Positions 8,131 through 17,422 of a DNA stretch of 64,000 nucleotides are shown here, in pieces. The notes under the pieces are model-generated. The model made no database searches. It was not told the origin of the DNA and saw nothing but the letters and a program-made list of their open reading frames with translations. Each line of letters starts with the position of its first letter. The first letter of the stretch is position 1. Origin of the DNA: CAYLNL01 sp964385175 (GTDB lineage Bacteria > Bacteroidota > Bacteroidia > Flavobacteriales > Flavobacteriaceae); the NCBI GenBank assembly GCA_964385175.1, contig CAYLNL010000007.1, positions 1-64,000 on the forward strand. Reading direction: 5' to 3'. A program made the position numbers and the translations under genes.

Positions 8131-8946
8131 ATGATAGCTATAACCGCATCAGAGGTTACAAAACTTAGACAAATCACCGGCGCAGGTATGATGGATTGCA
8201 AAAAAGCCCTTGTAGAAGCCGAAGGCGATTTTGAAAAAGCGATTGAAATTCTTCGCAAAAAAGGTCAAAAAGTAGCCGCTAACCGCGCAGACCGAACATC
8301 GGCTGAAGGCGCTGTTATTGCCAAAGTTAATCCCGCCAATAATACGGGAGTTATAATTTCGCTAAACTGCGAAACCGATTTTGTAGCCAAAAACGAAGGC
8401 TTCGTAAACTTAGCCCATGAGCTCGCAACCCTGGCGCTCCAGTATGCTATGTTGACCGAGTTCTTAGCTGCTGATTATAAAGGAATTACCGTAGCCGAAA
8501 AACTCATAGAACAAACCGGCGTTATTGGTGAAAAGATAGAAATAGGAGCCTTTAAACGATTAGAAGCCCCTTTTGTGGGTTCATACATTCATTTTGGAAA
8601 TAAGATAGCTACCTTGGTAGGTATTTCGGGTCCTGCTCCTATAGCTGCCAAAGATGTCGCTATGCAGGTAGCCGCCATGAATCCGGTAGCGCTTGACGAA
8701 AACACTGTAGATGCCTCTATTATTGAGAAAGAATTGGAAATAGCCAAAGAACAATTACGCGCCGAAGGAAAGCCAGAAGCTATGTTAGAAACTATTGCCA
8801 AAGGAAAACTAACCCGCTTCTTTAAAGATAACACCCTCGTAAACCAGGATTTCATTAAAGATAACAAAATAAGTGTTGCCGCATACCTAAAATCGGTTGA
8901 CCCTTCCCTGAAAATAACTGGTTTTGAACGGGTAGCCCTCGGTTAA
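8131..8946 (+). CDS. tsf: Translation elongation factor Ts
   Basis: Guanine-nucleotide exchange factor for EF-Tu, 271 residues. The N-terminal UBA-like module and signature VTKLRQITGAGMMDCKKAL, followed by LRKKGQKVA and the CETDFVAKNEGF motif that contacts EF-Tu, are intact. The start ATG 8131 follows an A-rich ribosome-binding stretch. No terminator hairpin is obvious after the stop; a promoter for the tRNA unit begins 48 bases downstream. Confidence 0.98.
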   Translation: MIAITASEVTKLRQITGAGMMDCKKALVEAEGDFEKAIEILRKKGQKVAANRADRTSAEGAVIAKVNPANNTGVIISLNCETDFVAKNEGFVNLAHELATLALQYAMLTEFLAADYKGITVAEKLIEQTGVIGEKIEIGAFKRLEAPFVGSYIHFGNKIATLVGISGPAPIAAKDVAMQVAAMNPVALDENTVDASIIEKELEIAKEQLRAEGKPEAMLETIAKGKLTRFFKDNTLVNQDFIKDNKISVAAYLKSVDPSLKITGFERVALG

Positions 8947-8993
8947 TATACTATAAAACCTTTTCTTCATATCGGATTTTTTTAGAAAATAAG

Positions 8994-9023
8994 TTTGAAT
9001 ATTACAGATTTATAGTAATTTTG
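8994..9023 (+). promoter_or_regulatory. Bacteroidota-type promoter of the tRNA cluster
   Basis: TTTG at 8994-8997 and TAATTTTG at 9016-9023 are 18 bases apart, close to the TTTG-N19-TAnnTTTG consensus. It would start transcription near 9030, upstream of the tRNA-Gly-like repeats and both tRNA genes. Confidence 0.65.
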
Positions 9024-9085
9024 TAGCCGTTAAAAGCGAAAAACGTTCACCGTAGCGGAAAGTAGCTTCAACGAATTGAAATAAT

Positions 9086-9322
9086 GCGAAAATAGCTCAG
9101 TTGGTAGAGCGCCATCCGCCACAGGCTGANNNNNNNNNNNNNNNNNNNNNNNNNNNNNNNNNNNNNNNNNNNNNNNNNNNNNNNNNNNNNNNNNNNNNNN
9201 NNNNNNNNNNNNNNNNNNNNNNNNNNNNNTTCAAATACATTGAAATAATGCGAAAATAGCTCAGTTGGTAGAGCGCCATCCGCCACAGGCTGATGGAGGA
9301 CGTTCAAATACATTGAAATAAT
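9086..9322 (+). repeat. Tandem 73-bp tRNA-Gly-like repeat array, interrupted by an assembly gap
   Basis: Copy 1 begins at 9086 and enters the N-run at 9130; a copy tail is at 9230-9249; a complete copy spans 9250-9322 and abuts the intact tRNA-Gly at 9323. Each unit keeps the tRNA-Gly acceptor 5' strand, D arm and variable-loop-like AGG, but the anticodon arm is replaced by a hairpin (CCATC, GCC-ACA-GGC, GATGG) with no normal 7-base loop. The T arm and 3' acceptor strand are missing. These copies cannot be normal tRNAs. The copy number is hidden by the gap. Confidence 0.75.
9130..9229. other. Assembly gap of 100 N
   Basis: Exactly 100 N, the conventional size for a gap of unknown length, inside a tandem repeat. 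The break is most simply explained by failure to assemble the repeat, so the real distance may be quite different. Confidence 0.95.
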
Positions 9323-9395
9323 GCGAAAATAGCTCAGTTGGTAGAGCGCCACCTTGCCAAGGTGGAGGTCGCGGGTTCGAATCCCGTTTTTCGCT
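9323..9395 (+). tRNA. tRNA-Gly (GCC)
   Basis: 73-nt cloverleaf: acceptor GCGAAAA pairs with TTTTCGC (discriminator T), D arm GCTC/GAGC, anticodon stem CCACC/GGTGG with loop TTGCCAA (anticodon GCC), and T arm CGGG/CCCG around TTCGAAT. CCA is not encoded. It directly follows the degenerate 73-bp copies. Confidence 0.95.
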
Positions 9396-9411
9396 CTTTT
9401 TCTTTTGCCCC

Positions 9412-9497
9412 GCTCGGGTGGTGGAATCGGTAGACACGCGGGACTTAAAATCCCGTGGGCAGTAATGTCCGTGCGGGTTCAACTCCCGCCCCGAGCA
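9412..9497 (+). tRNA. tRNA-Leu (TAA)
   Basis: 86-nt class II tRNA: acceptor GCTCGGG/CCCGAGC with discriminator A, anticodon stem CGGGA/TCCCG with loop CTTAAAA (anticodon TAA), a long variable arm and a T arm around TTCAACT. It starts 16 bases after tRNA-Gly and is probably co-transcribed. Confidence 0.95.
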
Positions 9498-9503
9498 CTC
9501 TTG

Positions 9504-9536
9504 AAAACCCTTTATTTATAAGGGTTTTTATATTTT
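9504..9536 (+). terminator. Intrinsic terminator of the tRNA unit
   Basis: AAAACCCTT (9504-9512) pairs with AAGGGTTTT (9520-9528), followed by TTATATTTTT. It lies 7 bases after tRNA-Leu. The rest of the gap up to 9763 shows no gene. Confidence 0.75.
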
Positions 9537-9763
9537 TAGCCACAAAGGTCACAAAAAAGTATAGAGCATACAAAGCTATAACAAGAATGAAAATACTGTT
9601 TTCATAATAGTGTGGGGCATCTTGAAGTGAGTTTATATGAATGATTTTCAATTTATTAGATAAATTTATTAGCCCACATTCAGGTTATTTATTTTTTTTC
9701 TGCATATTTGTAGTTTAAAAACCACCAATAGTATTATTAAATTCTTAAACTTAGCTATAACTA

Positions 9764-12181
9764 TTGAAAAAAGTATTACTCGCAGGCATTCTTTTTGTCA
9801 GCTATACCGTTTTCCCGCAGAGCTTCAATCTTGAGCAGGCGGCGAAAGCCGACTGGGTTACCATGAACGGGGGCGTTTCTGCCAACGCGGTTTTCTACGA
9901 AGGCGCCGCCAACCGGGAGCCCTTCACCTATTTCCTCAACGGCAACCTCAACCTAAACATCCGGGGCTTGTACCACATTCCCATTTCGTTTATGTATTCC
10001 AACCAGCAGTTCGATTTTCCCACTCCCTTTAAATTTAACCGGCTCAGCCTTCATCCTTCCTACAAATGGCTCACCGCCCACATGGGCGACGTTAGCATGA
10101 CGTTTTCTCCCTATACCCTCAACGGGCACCAGTTTACAGGGGCGGGAGTGGATATAGCCCCGAACGGGCCTTTTAAAATAAGCGCTTTGTACGGGCGGTT
10201 CTTAAAAACCGTGGAATATGACCCGGAGAAGCCGGAATCATTGCCCGCCTACAAACGCATGGGATACGGGCTGAAAACCTCGTACGATTTCGGCGCCGTG
10301 CGGGCGGGGCTCATTTTTTTCTCGGCTAAGGATGATGAAAATTCTATCCCCGAAACCTTTCCTGCCGAATTGAATGTAACCCCCAAAGCCAACCTGGTGG
10401 TGAGTGCCGAAACGGCTTTCAAGTTGTTCGACAAAGCCCAGGTAAACCTGGAATACGCCCGCACCACCATTACGGAAGACACCCGCGTGGAAGAAGATGG
10501 CGGCAGGCAGGGTTTTCTCTCTTTTTTAACGGAGCGCAATGTTACCACTAATCATTACAATGCTTTCAAAGCGCAGTTCAGCTATCCCGCCGGCAACGGC
10601 TCGGTAGGAGCGGGCTATGAGCGGGTTGATCCCGGTTACCGGACGCTGGGCGCCTATTTCTTCAACAACGACCTGGAAAACATCACCGTAAACGCCTCCC
10701 AGCAACTCTTTAACAACAAATTGAATGTAAGCGTAAACGGCGGTTTGCAGCGCGATAACTTAGACAACACCAAAAGTTCGGAACTGCAGCGGGTGGTAAC
10801 CTCTGTAACCCTTGCCTACAACCATTCCGATAAGCTCTCTTTTAACGGGATGTACTCCAATTTTCAATCCTATACCAACATCCGCAACCAGTTTGATTAT
10901 ATCAACGAAATTTCGGAGTTCGACAACCTGGATACCCTGAACTACCGCCAGATTTCCCAAAACGCCAACGCAGGCATCCTGTATTTTTTAAAGAAAGACA
11001 AAGACCGCCAGCACTCCCTCAACCTGAACCTGTCGTTTCAAACCTCCCAGAACGAACAGGGAGGCCAGGCTGTGGACGAGTCTTCCTCTGTTTTTTACAA
11101 TGCAGCGGCAGCTTATACCATGGCGTACCCGGAGCGGGCGTTGAATATTTCCTTCGCGGTAAATGCCACGCAGAACACGCTGGGAGACGATGACTCGTTC
11201 ATGGTAGGTCCTACACTGGCAGTAAACAAAGAATTTTTAGACAAAAAGCTGCGCAGCGGTTTTTCCGGCTCCTACAACACCTCTTTTTCAGAAGGCGCCC
11301 AGCAAAACAACGTCTATAATTTCCGGCTCAACGGCAGTTATACCCTTGCCGAGCAGCACAACTTCAACCTGAGCCTGCTGTCGCTGTTCCGAAACCTTCC
11401 CACGGGAAATTCCAACGATTTCACGGCTACCCTCGCCTACAGCTATACGTTTAAAGAATTAAAACTCAAACTAAAAAAACAGGATACAACTGCTGCCGGC
11501 AGCAATGCACTTTCCAAAGCGCCTTCGGTACAGTTCCGGTACCGGGAAGTGCTGTACCAGGGCAGGCTGCCCGAAGTTACACAGCAACTCCGTTCGCTGA
11601 AAGAGAAACCCGTCTTTGAAACGCTTCCACCTTCCGTAAAAGCCGAATTGGAAAGACTCTTCCAGGTGGTGGAAAGCCAGGAAGACGCCAAAACTTACAA
11701 AGAAAAAGCGCTCGATTTCTTAGAAGCGCTCTCCGGCTATGAAAATTTCCTGGAACGCTACGATGAGGCGCTTTACACCGCCGTGCAAAAGATAAAACAG
11801 GAGCTAAAGCCGATGGATAGAGAATTGGAAAAACGCTATGTGGAGGCTGAAAAAGCCTTACGGGAATATACCGGGCAGGAGGCCGCAGCGACTGCGTTGA
11901 GGCAGGAAGTGGAAGCAGCCGCTCAAAAACTGAACGCCCATCGGTGGATGGAGGAACAATTTATGAACTATACCGGTAAGTCGGTCGTGGCGACTGACCC
12001 GTTTTTGCAGGAATGTAGGGCAGCCGAAATGGATACCATGCTGAAAATGAACCGGGACGATATTCCTATGGAAAGCTTACAGGCATATTTAGAACCCCAA
12101 TTGATACAGTTTTACTACCAGGCCTCATTACAGGAACGTAAAGACAGCAAGGTAGTGTTACGATATGTTACGAACCATTGA
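9764..12181 (+). CDS. Probable outer-membrane beta-barrel protein with C-terminal coiled coil
   Basis: An 805-residue secreted protein of no family I can name. It starts at TTG 9764 (MKKVLLAGILFVSYTVFPQ), a clear signal peptide. Residues about 25-590 alternate polar and aromatic or hydrophobic residues in repeated 10-14-residue strands separated by short turns (for example the YSNFQSY and NVYNFRLNGSYTL segments), as expected for a large outer-membrane barrel. Residues about 610-805 are charged and helical (PEVTQQLRSLKEKP onward), probably periplasmic coiled coil. It lies 12 bases before the giant toxin-like gene and is surely co-transcribed with it. A role in exporting or anchoring that protein is an inference from this pairing. 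A CATATTTG at 9703-9710 is a weak -7 candidate. Confidence 0.75.
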   Translation: MKKVLLAGILFVSYTVFPQSFNLEQAAKADWVTMNGGVSANAVFYEGAANREPFTYFLNGNLNLNIRGLYHIPISFMYSNQQFDFPTPFKFNRLSLHPSYKWLTAHMGDVSMTFSPYTLNGHQFTGAGVDIAPNGPFKISALYGRFLKTVEYDPEKPESLPAYKRMGYGLKTSYDFGAVRAGLIFFSAKDDENSIPETFPAELNVTPKANLVVSAETAFKLFDKAQVNLEYARTTITEDTRVEEDGGRQGFLSFLTERNVTTNHYNAFKAQFSYPAGNGSVGAGYERVDPGYRTLGAYFFNNDLENITVNASQQLFNNKLNVSVNGGLQRDNLDNTKSSELQRVVTSVTLAYNHSDKLSFNGMYSNFQSYTNIRNQFDYINEISEFDNLDTLNYRQISQNANAGILYFLKKDKDRQHSLNLNLSFQTSQNEQGGQAVDESSSVFYNAAAAYTMAYPERALNISFAVNATQNTLGDDDSFMVGPTLAVNKEFLDKKLRSGFSGSYNTSFSEGAQQNNVYNFRLNGSYTLAEQHNFNLSLLSLFRNLPTGNSNDFTATLAYSYTFKELKLKLKKQDTTAAGSNALSKAPSVQFRYREVLYQGRLPEVTQQLRSLKEKPVFETLPPSVKAELERLFQVVESQEDAKTYKEKALDFLEALSGYENFLERYDEALYTAVQKIKQELKPMDRELEKRYVEAEKALREYTGQEAAATALRQEVEAAAQKLNAHRWMEEQFMNYTGKSVVATDPFLQECRAAEMDTMLKMNRDDIPMESLQAYLEPQLIQFYYQASLQERKDSKVVLRYVTNH

Positions 12182-12193
12182 TACAAACTATCT

Positions 12194-15100
12194 ATGAAAA
12201 AACAGCTACTACTGCTTTTTGTGTCGCTCCTCCTCGGAGCGGCCCGAGTTTCTGCCCAGCCCATCTACCCGGTTACGGTGGCACCGCAGGTAATGCCCCC
12301 CACGCCGCTGTACCTGTCTTCGCTCGCTGAAGCATCCTATAGCTACGACCCTGTTCGGGTGCAACTGCTGCTCAATGACCTGGGCATTCTCAACCGGCAG
12401 GTACACCTGAAAATCTACCTGGAAGGCAACGGTTATGCCGCCCAAAGCCGCGATTTTGTGGTGGGGGCCGCTCCTTTGATATTGAACAGCGGGCTGCCGC
12501 TGCAACTTACGCATGTTGACCTGGCTCCGTATTTCGCTTTTCAAAACCTGGCGGGTATTTCGCCTGCCCAGTACGCACAGGCCTTGCCGGAAGGGCTGTA
12601 CCAGGTCTGTTTCGAGGTGTATGATGCGGTTTCCCAGGCCCGGCTTTCTGCGAAAAGCTGCGCCAATACGGTCATCTTCCGTAACAATCCGCCTTTGCTG
12701 GTAGCGCCTGCCAGGGGTGTGGTGGTGCAGGAGCAGAACCCGCCGTTTATCGTTTTCCAGTGGACGCCCCGCCAGCTGAATGTGAGCAACGTGGAGTATG
12801 AGTTGAGCCTGGTAGAGGTCTGGGATACGGGGGTTGACCCGCAGGCGGCTTTTTTGGCTTCGCCGCCGCTTTTTACTGCCAGTACCCAAACTACCAGCTA
12901 TGTGTATGGACCTACTGACCCAATGCTGCTCGCCGGGAAAACCTACGCGTGGCGGGTGCGCGCGAGGGCGCTGGTGGGCGCGGATGAGGTGGGGTTGTTT
13001 GTGAACAACGGCTACAGCGAGGTATTTTCGTTTCGCTATGTATCGCCTTGTGCGGCGCCGCAGCAGGTTTCGGCGCAGCAGGTTTCGGCAAACATGGCTA
13101 CGGTGGGCTGGTCGGAAACGGGGCAGCACCTGGACTATACGGTGCAGTACCGGGAAAAAGGAAATGCGAACTGGTACACCAACACTACGCCCCGCAACTA
13201 CCTTACTATCAACGGGCTGAAGCCGGAGACGGTCTATGAGTTCCAGGTGGCGGGTAATTGTGACGGCGGGGCGGCTACCACTTCGCCGGTCTATGAGTTT
13301 ACCACGCTGAACCGGGAGGAAGCCGGTTACCAGGGCTGTAATATTGATATTGCGGCGGCGAACATCGCCAACCGCCAGCCACTCGCTCAGTTGTTCCCGG
13401 GCGACCTCATCATGGCGGGGGATTTCCCGGTTACGGTTACGCAGGTGGAGAAGAATACGCCGCCGTTTAAAGGGAAGGGTTACACGTTTATCTCCTGGTT
13501 GGGGGATACCAAAATTGGGGTGGAATTTAACAATATCACGGTCAATACGGACAACCAACTCATCTCGGGGGAAATTAAAACCACCTACGACCCTACCTGG
13601 GGGAATGTGTCGTTCCTGAGCAACATCGTGGATTTTAGCAGCGGACAGGCGCAGGAAATCAACTTTGACCGTCCCATAGAAAGGGTTTACATCAACGAAA
13701 ACGGCCAGGTGGTGGTGGTGATAAAAGATGCCGGCGGGCAAAACGTGGAAGTGGAGTACCCGGGCGGGAAGGATTACGTGATAAAAGGTTCGGATGGCAA
13801 GGTGTACCAGGTGGATGAGGAGGGCAACATCACCCAGGGCACTGAAGCCGAAGGGGGCGCCTCCACCGCCGCCAATACACAGGGCGTGGACAGCAACGGC
13901 CATGTAACGCAGTTGAGCGCCACCGGCGTGAAGGTATTCTTTGAGCCGGCGCCCAATGCCGTCTATGGATTTGATACGCTGCCCGCCGGGCAGCCGGCCT
14001 TGACGAGCCATTACCGCAGCGTACCCGACGGAGCGGGCGGCAGCTACCCCGTTATCCACAAGGCGGTGCAAAACCAGGCTACGGATGCGCTTTATGCCCG
14101 GGTACAGCTTACGGGCGCTTCCGTAAAAGCGGAAGATGTTAAGTTTAAGACCAAAGCGGGCGTGGCGTTAACGGGGGAAGTCGTAGCCGGCAGCCCCAAC
14201 ACCTACCGGCTCAGTGTAAGCGGCATATCCAACTTTGAGAAAGAAGAGGTGCAAGCTTACCTGCTGCCCAAAACGGAGGGCGGCAAGCAGACCATCGCCG
14301 GTCTCTTTGACTTGTACAGCCTGGGGCAAAAGAGTGTAAATGTAACGCTGATCCCGGTAAACGGGGCAAGCCTCGATAAAAATGCCCTTGAAGAGCAATT
14401 GAACGATATTTACCGGCCGGCGGCGGTGCAGTTCAACCTGACCGTAGGCAGCCCTTTCACGGTAAATCCATCTGATTTTGATGCGAACGGGGACAGCAAA
14501 TTAGAAATAGGCACCAGCAACTGGCTGAGTACTTATACGGCAGAACAGCTCGCTATTATTGACCAATTCAAGGCGGCGCAACCCATTGCCGAGCAGATGC
14601 ACTATGTATTTGTGTGCAACAACATCTCCACCTCGCGCCCGGTGGAGGGCTTTATGCCGCTGCTGCGGCGGTACGGCTTTGTATTCGCCAACGCTATTGG
14701 CAGCGGAAACGACTCCAATAAAGAAGAAAACAAAGGAGAGCTCGCCAAGGTACTGGCGCACGAGTTAGGGCATGGCGCTTTTGGTTTACGCCACCCCTTT
14801 GATGTATATGGCTCGCAGCCGGGCGCTACCAACTTCCTGATGGACTATGGCGGCGGCACCGCTTTTAGCCACCTGGACTGGGAGCAACTGCACGACCCCA
14901 GCTTTAGGCTCTACCTCTTCCAGGAGGATGAGGAGGGGGAGTTTGCCGGCGCTTACTTTATAACCCCTGATTTTGGTATAAATTTCATAGAGGATAGTTC
15001 CACTTTATATGCCAATTTTGAAGAAATTTCCAGCATTCCGGCAGGAACGCTGCCCGGGTTTATAACCATACGCAATGGCGACCGGGTTTTCTATTACTGG

Positions 15101-17422
15101 AAAGACGGAGCCTACAGGAACAAAGACAACCCGGAGGAGATCTATGCTATAGGAGAAAACAAAACCTCGCTCCAGGAAAACCAGAAAGTAAACCTGTTTT
15201 ATGACCTGGAAGGAGGTTGCGGAACGAGCAAATACATGACCCTGCTCTATAAGGATGTTAAGGGCTATGCTTTAAACAGGGAGGGACTTCTCAATCTCAT
15301 CGTGGCCAATCAATCTAAAACCAAGATAATTGCCTGCAGAACGGATGTTTCAACCGAAAAATCCATAGAATGGAAACAGTACAAGGCCATTAATTGTTTT
15401 GAACAGAATATACAGGAAACGCTGGCACAAAACCTCAATGCGGTTAAAGCAATTACCATAAACACTCCACCCGCCGATGCGCTGAAAATTTTGCAGGACA
15501 ATTATTCTGCCTGCCTGTTTGAAATCATCCCGATAGAAAACCGGATTACCATCTTAAATGTATTCCTGAACGACGGGGTGGAAGATCGTAACTGGGAGTT
15601 TTCTTATGGAACGCTCTCTACGGGAGATACCTTCTTCCTGAAACACTTTATCGCTTCCACGCCCCGGGCAGAGCGGCTCAGGCTGCTCAAAGACGGCTTT
15701 ATGGCCAATAACTACCGTTGGCTGCGGGTGCTTTACCAGAATAGCACGGGTGCTTTTAACAATGATGTTTCGTTTCAGGAAGTCGCTCCCATATTTATGC
15801 TGGTCGGCTCGTGGGTGATGGAGCATTTCAATGCACTCCAGAGCGAACCCATCTTTACATTTATAGAGACCTTCGGGTTTGACGACGTTGAAGGTTTTGC
15901 AACCATCCGCTATTCTCCCGGCCAGCAACCTTTCTTTTTAGGGATTGCCGATAGGGAGATTACGCTCAACACGGGTTCCGAAACCCAGACCCGGATTCTG
16001 CAAAGCAGAACCGACTTTTTGGAAAACGGGAAAATCCTCTTTAACAACCTCTACCAGCTTACCGACCTGCGCACCTATATCTCTGCGCAGGGCACTTCTG
16101 CGCCCACCCGCACGGGAACGTTTGAATACCTCCAGAGCTATACGCCCTTTGAGCCCATCGTGATTATCTCGGGCGGGCAAAATAACTTAGGGCTGGGAGA
16201 GGGACAGGAAACGGTGGTGCCTGCCATCGTAGCCTTAGCTTACCAGAAAAGCCTGCTGGAAGAAGAGCTCCAACACCAGTTGCGCCAGTTTGGCAATGCC
16301 GTTATGATTGCGGGAGGTGTTCTGGCGGCGCCCTTTTCGGGAGGCACCTCGCTGGCGGCGGTATCGGCAGCTATAGCCACGGGCGGAATCGCCGTGGGCG
16401 CCATAGACGGCTATTTGCAGCAAAAGATCAGAGCCGGCGAAATAAGCGCTTCGGGTGAGCTATACCAGGCGTGGAACACGTTTTATCTCACCTACGGGAT
16501 TGTGGATGCCGGCGTGGGCGGCACCACCATGGCGGTAGGTGCGTTCAACACCCTGAAGACCGTTAACTTAGCCAAGTCCTACAACCGGTTTAACAGCGCT
16601 TTAAAAAACATGAGCCTGGAACTCCGCAACGGCTTAGCCAGTGACTGGAATGTGCTGAAGACATCCATCAAGGGGATGACGATTCCTAAATTGAGCGATT
16701 TAATAGCAAGCCTGTCGGGAACGTTAAAATCTACCTACGATGATTTGATTAACGCCGGCCTTACCTCAGAAGCCAAGGCAAATTCCATCTTATTGAAAAA
16801 TACAAATGGCGAAACGGTTGCCATCATCTACAATAACAAGCTTACCCCCACCAAATGGGCATGGGACTATAAGGCGGTACCACAGGGTTATACCAAAAGC
16901 CAGACGGCTGAAGGTTATATACTGCTCACGAAAGGAGATGATGTCCGGTTTGATTTGGGCTTTAGAGAAGGCCGTAAGTTGGAAGCGCGGGAAGTAAATG
17001 ACTACCTGGTAAATGGACAGGGCAAAGATTTAGACGGGCAACCCTATTGGGCGGGTACAGGAATAGACGAAGTAACCTTGGGCGCCAAAGATGAAATCAT
17101 CTATTTTGTGGAAGATTTTAATTCCGGTAATCCGAAACCGGGCCAATACGCTTCAAAAGATGCCATTTATACCCTCGCGGAATTGCGGGAAAAACTGGCG
17201 GTTAAAGAAGCCTGGAAAAAAACAGTTAACGAACCTACCTTACGAAAATACCGGGTAAAAGCCCCGTTAAGGTCCAGAAGCGGTATTATCGGCCCCCAAA
17301 CAGATAACGGGGTACGCCTTCCGGGTGGAGGACACCAGTATGAGGTTATAGATTATTTAGGAGGTGAAAATTGGAAAAACTATCTGGAAGAGATTCCTGA
17401 ACTTGAAAAGAAATTAAGATGA
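12194..17422 (+). CDS. Large secreted modular protein: TANFOR-like N-terminus, FN3, zincin motif, TNT-like C-terminal toxin module
   Basis: A 1742-residue candidate polymorphic toxin. In order: signal peptide (1-22, ending VSAQ); a region resembling the Bacteroidota TANFOR domain (about 23-280); an FN3-like domain (about 290-372); a beta-rich region; a metalloprotease-like motif H856-E857-x-x-H860 with H867 (HELGHGAFGLRH) and a possible Met-turn at M883 (FLMDYGGG); a long linker; a Gly/Ala-rich hydrophobic stretch (about 1370-1420) typical of pre-toxin regions; and a C-terminal module from about residue 1569. That module ends in YRVKAPLRSRSGI and LPGGGHQYEV (Q1715), like the NAD-glycohydrolase toxin domain TNT. 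No T9SS sorting domain is present at the C-terminus. The stop overlaps the next gene by ATGA. The body is GC-richer than the C-terminal module and its neighbours. Toxin function is inferred from architecture, immunity-like neighbour and duplicated cassette. Confidence 0.8.
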   Translation: MKKQLLLLFVSLLLGAARVSAQPIYPVTVAPQVMPPTPLYLSSLAEASYSYDPVRVQLLLNDLGILNRQVHLKIYLEGNGYAAQSRDFVVGAAPLILNSGLPLQLTHVDLAPYFAFQNLAGISPAQYAQALPEGLYQVCFEVYDAVSQARLSAKSCANTVIFRNNPPLLVAPARGVVVQEQNPPFIVFQWTPRQLNVSNVEYELSLVEVWDTGVDPQAAFLASPPLFTASTQTTSYVYGPTDPMLLAGKTYAWRVRARALVGADEVGLFVNNGYSEVFSFRYVSPCAAPQQVSAQQVSANMATVGWSETGQHLDYTVQYREKGNANWYTNTTPRNYLTINGLKPETVYEFQVAGNCDGGAATTSPVYEFTTLNREEAGYQGCNIDIAAANIANRQPLAQLFPGDLIMAGDFPVTVTQVEKNTPPFKGKGYTFISWLGDTKIGVEFNNITVNTDNQLISGEIKTTYDPTWGNVSFLSNIVDFSSGQAQEINFDRPIERVYINENGQVVVVIKDAGGQNVEVEYPGGKDYVIKGSDGKVYQVDEEGNITQGTEAEGGASTAANTQGVDSNGHVTQLSATGVKVFFEPAPNAVYGFDTLPAGQPALTSHYRSVPDGAGGSYPVIHKAVQNQATDALYARVQLTGASVKAEDVKFKTKAGVALTGEVVAGSPNTYRLSVSGISNFEKEEVQAYLLPKTEGGKQTIAGLFDLYSLGQKSVNVTLIPVNGASLDKNALEEQLNDIYRPAAVQFNLTVGSPFTVNPSDFDANGDSKLEIGTSNWLSTYTAEQLAIIDQFKAAQPIAEQMHYVFVCNNISTSRPVEGFMPLLRRYGFVFANAIGSGNDSNKEENKGELAKVLAHELGHGAFGLRHPFDVYGSQPGATNFLMDYGGGTAFSHLDWEQLHDPSFRLYLFQEDEEGEFAGAYFITPDFGINFIEDSSTLYANFEEISSIPAGTLPGFITIRNGDRVFYYWKDGAYRNKDNPEEIYAIGENKTSLQENQKVNLFYDLEGGCGTSKYMTLLYKDVKGYALNREGLLNLIVANQSKTKIIACRTDVSTEKSIEWKQYKAINCFEQNIQETLAQNLNAVKAITINTPPADALKILQDNYSACLFEIIPIENRITILNVFLNDGVEDRNWEFSYGTLSTGDTFFLKHFIASTPRAERLRLLKDGFMANNYRWLRVLYQNSTGAFNNDVSFQEVAPIFMLVGSWVMEHFNALQSEPIFTFIETFGFDDVEGFATIRYSPGQQPFFLGIADREITLNTGSETQTRILQSRTDFLENGKILFNNLYQLTDLRTYISAQGTSAPTRTGTFEYLQSYTPFEPIVIISGGQNNLGLGEGQETVVPAIVALAYQKSLLEEELQHQLRQFGNAVMIAGGVLAAPFSGGTSLAAVSAAIATGGIAVGAIDGYLQQKIRAGEISASGELYQAWNTFYLTYGIVDAGVGGTTMAVGAFNTLKTVNLAKSYNRFNSALKNMSLELRNGLASDWNVLKTSIKGMTIPKLSDLIASLSGTLKSTYDDLINAGLTSEAKANSILLKNTNGETVAIIYNNKLTPTKWAWDYKAVPQGYTKSQTAEGYILLTKGDDVRFDLGFREGRKLEAREVNDYLVNGQGKDLDGQPYWAGTGIDEVTLGAKDEIIYFVEDFNSGNPKPGQYASKDAIYTLAELREKLAVKEAWKKTVNEPTLRKYRVKAPLRSRSGIIGPQTDNGVRLPGGGHQYEVIDYLGGENWKNYLEEIPELEKKLR

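Noticed and set aside
9086..9322. CRISPR array
   Set aside because: Units are 73 bp and joined without variable spacers, and each matches the 5' part of the adjacent tRNA-Gly; no cas genes are present.
9250..9322. Second functional tRNA-Gly
   Set aside because: No normal anticodon loop, no T arm and no 3' acceptor strand.
12209..14071. 620-codon open frame on the minus strand opposite the toxin gene
   Set aside because: It is a shadow of a GC-rich coding strand: low-complexity basic composition, no signal or domain, and the plus strand has clear domains across the whole length.
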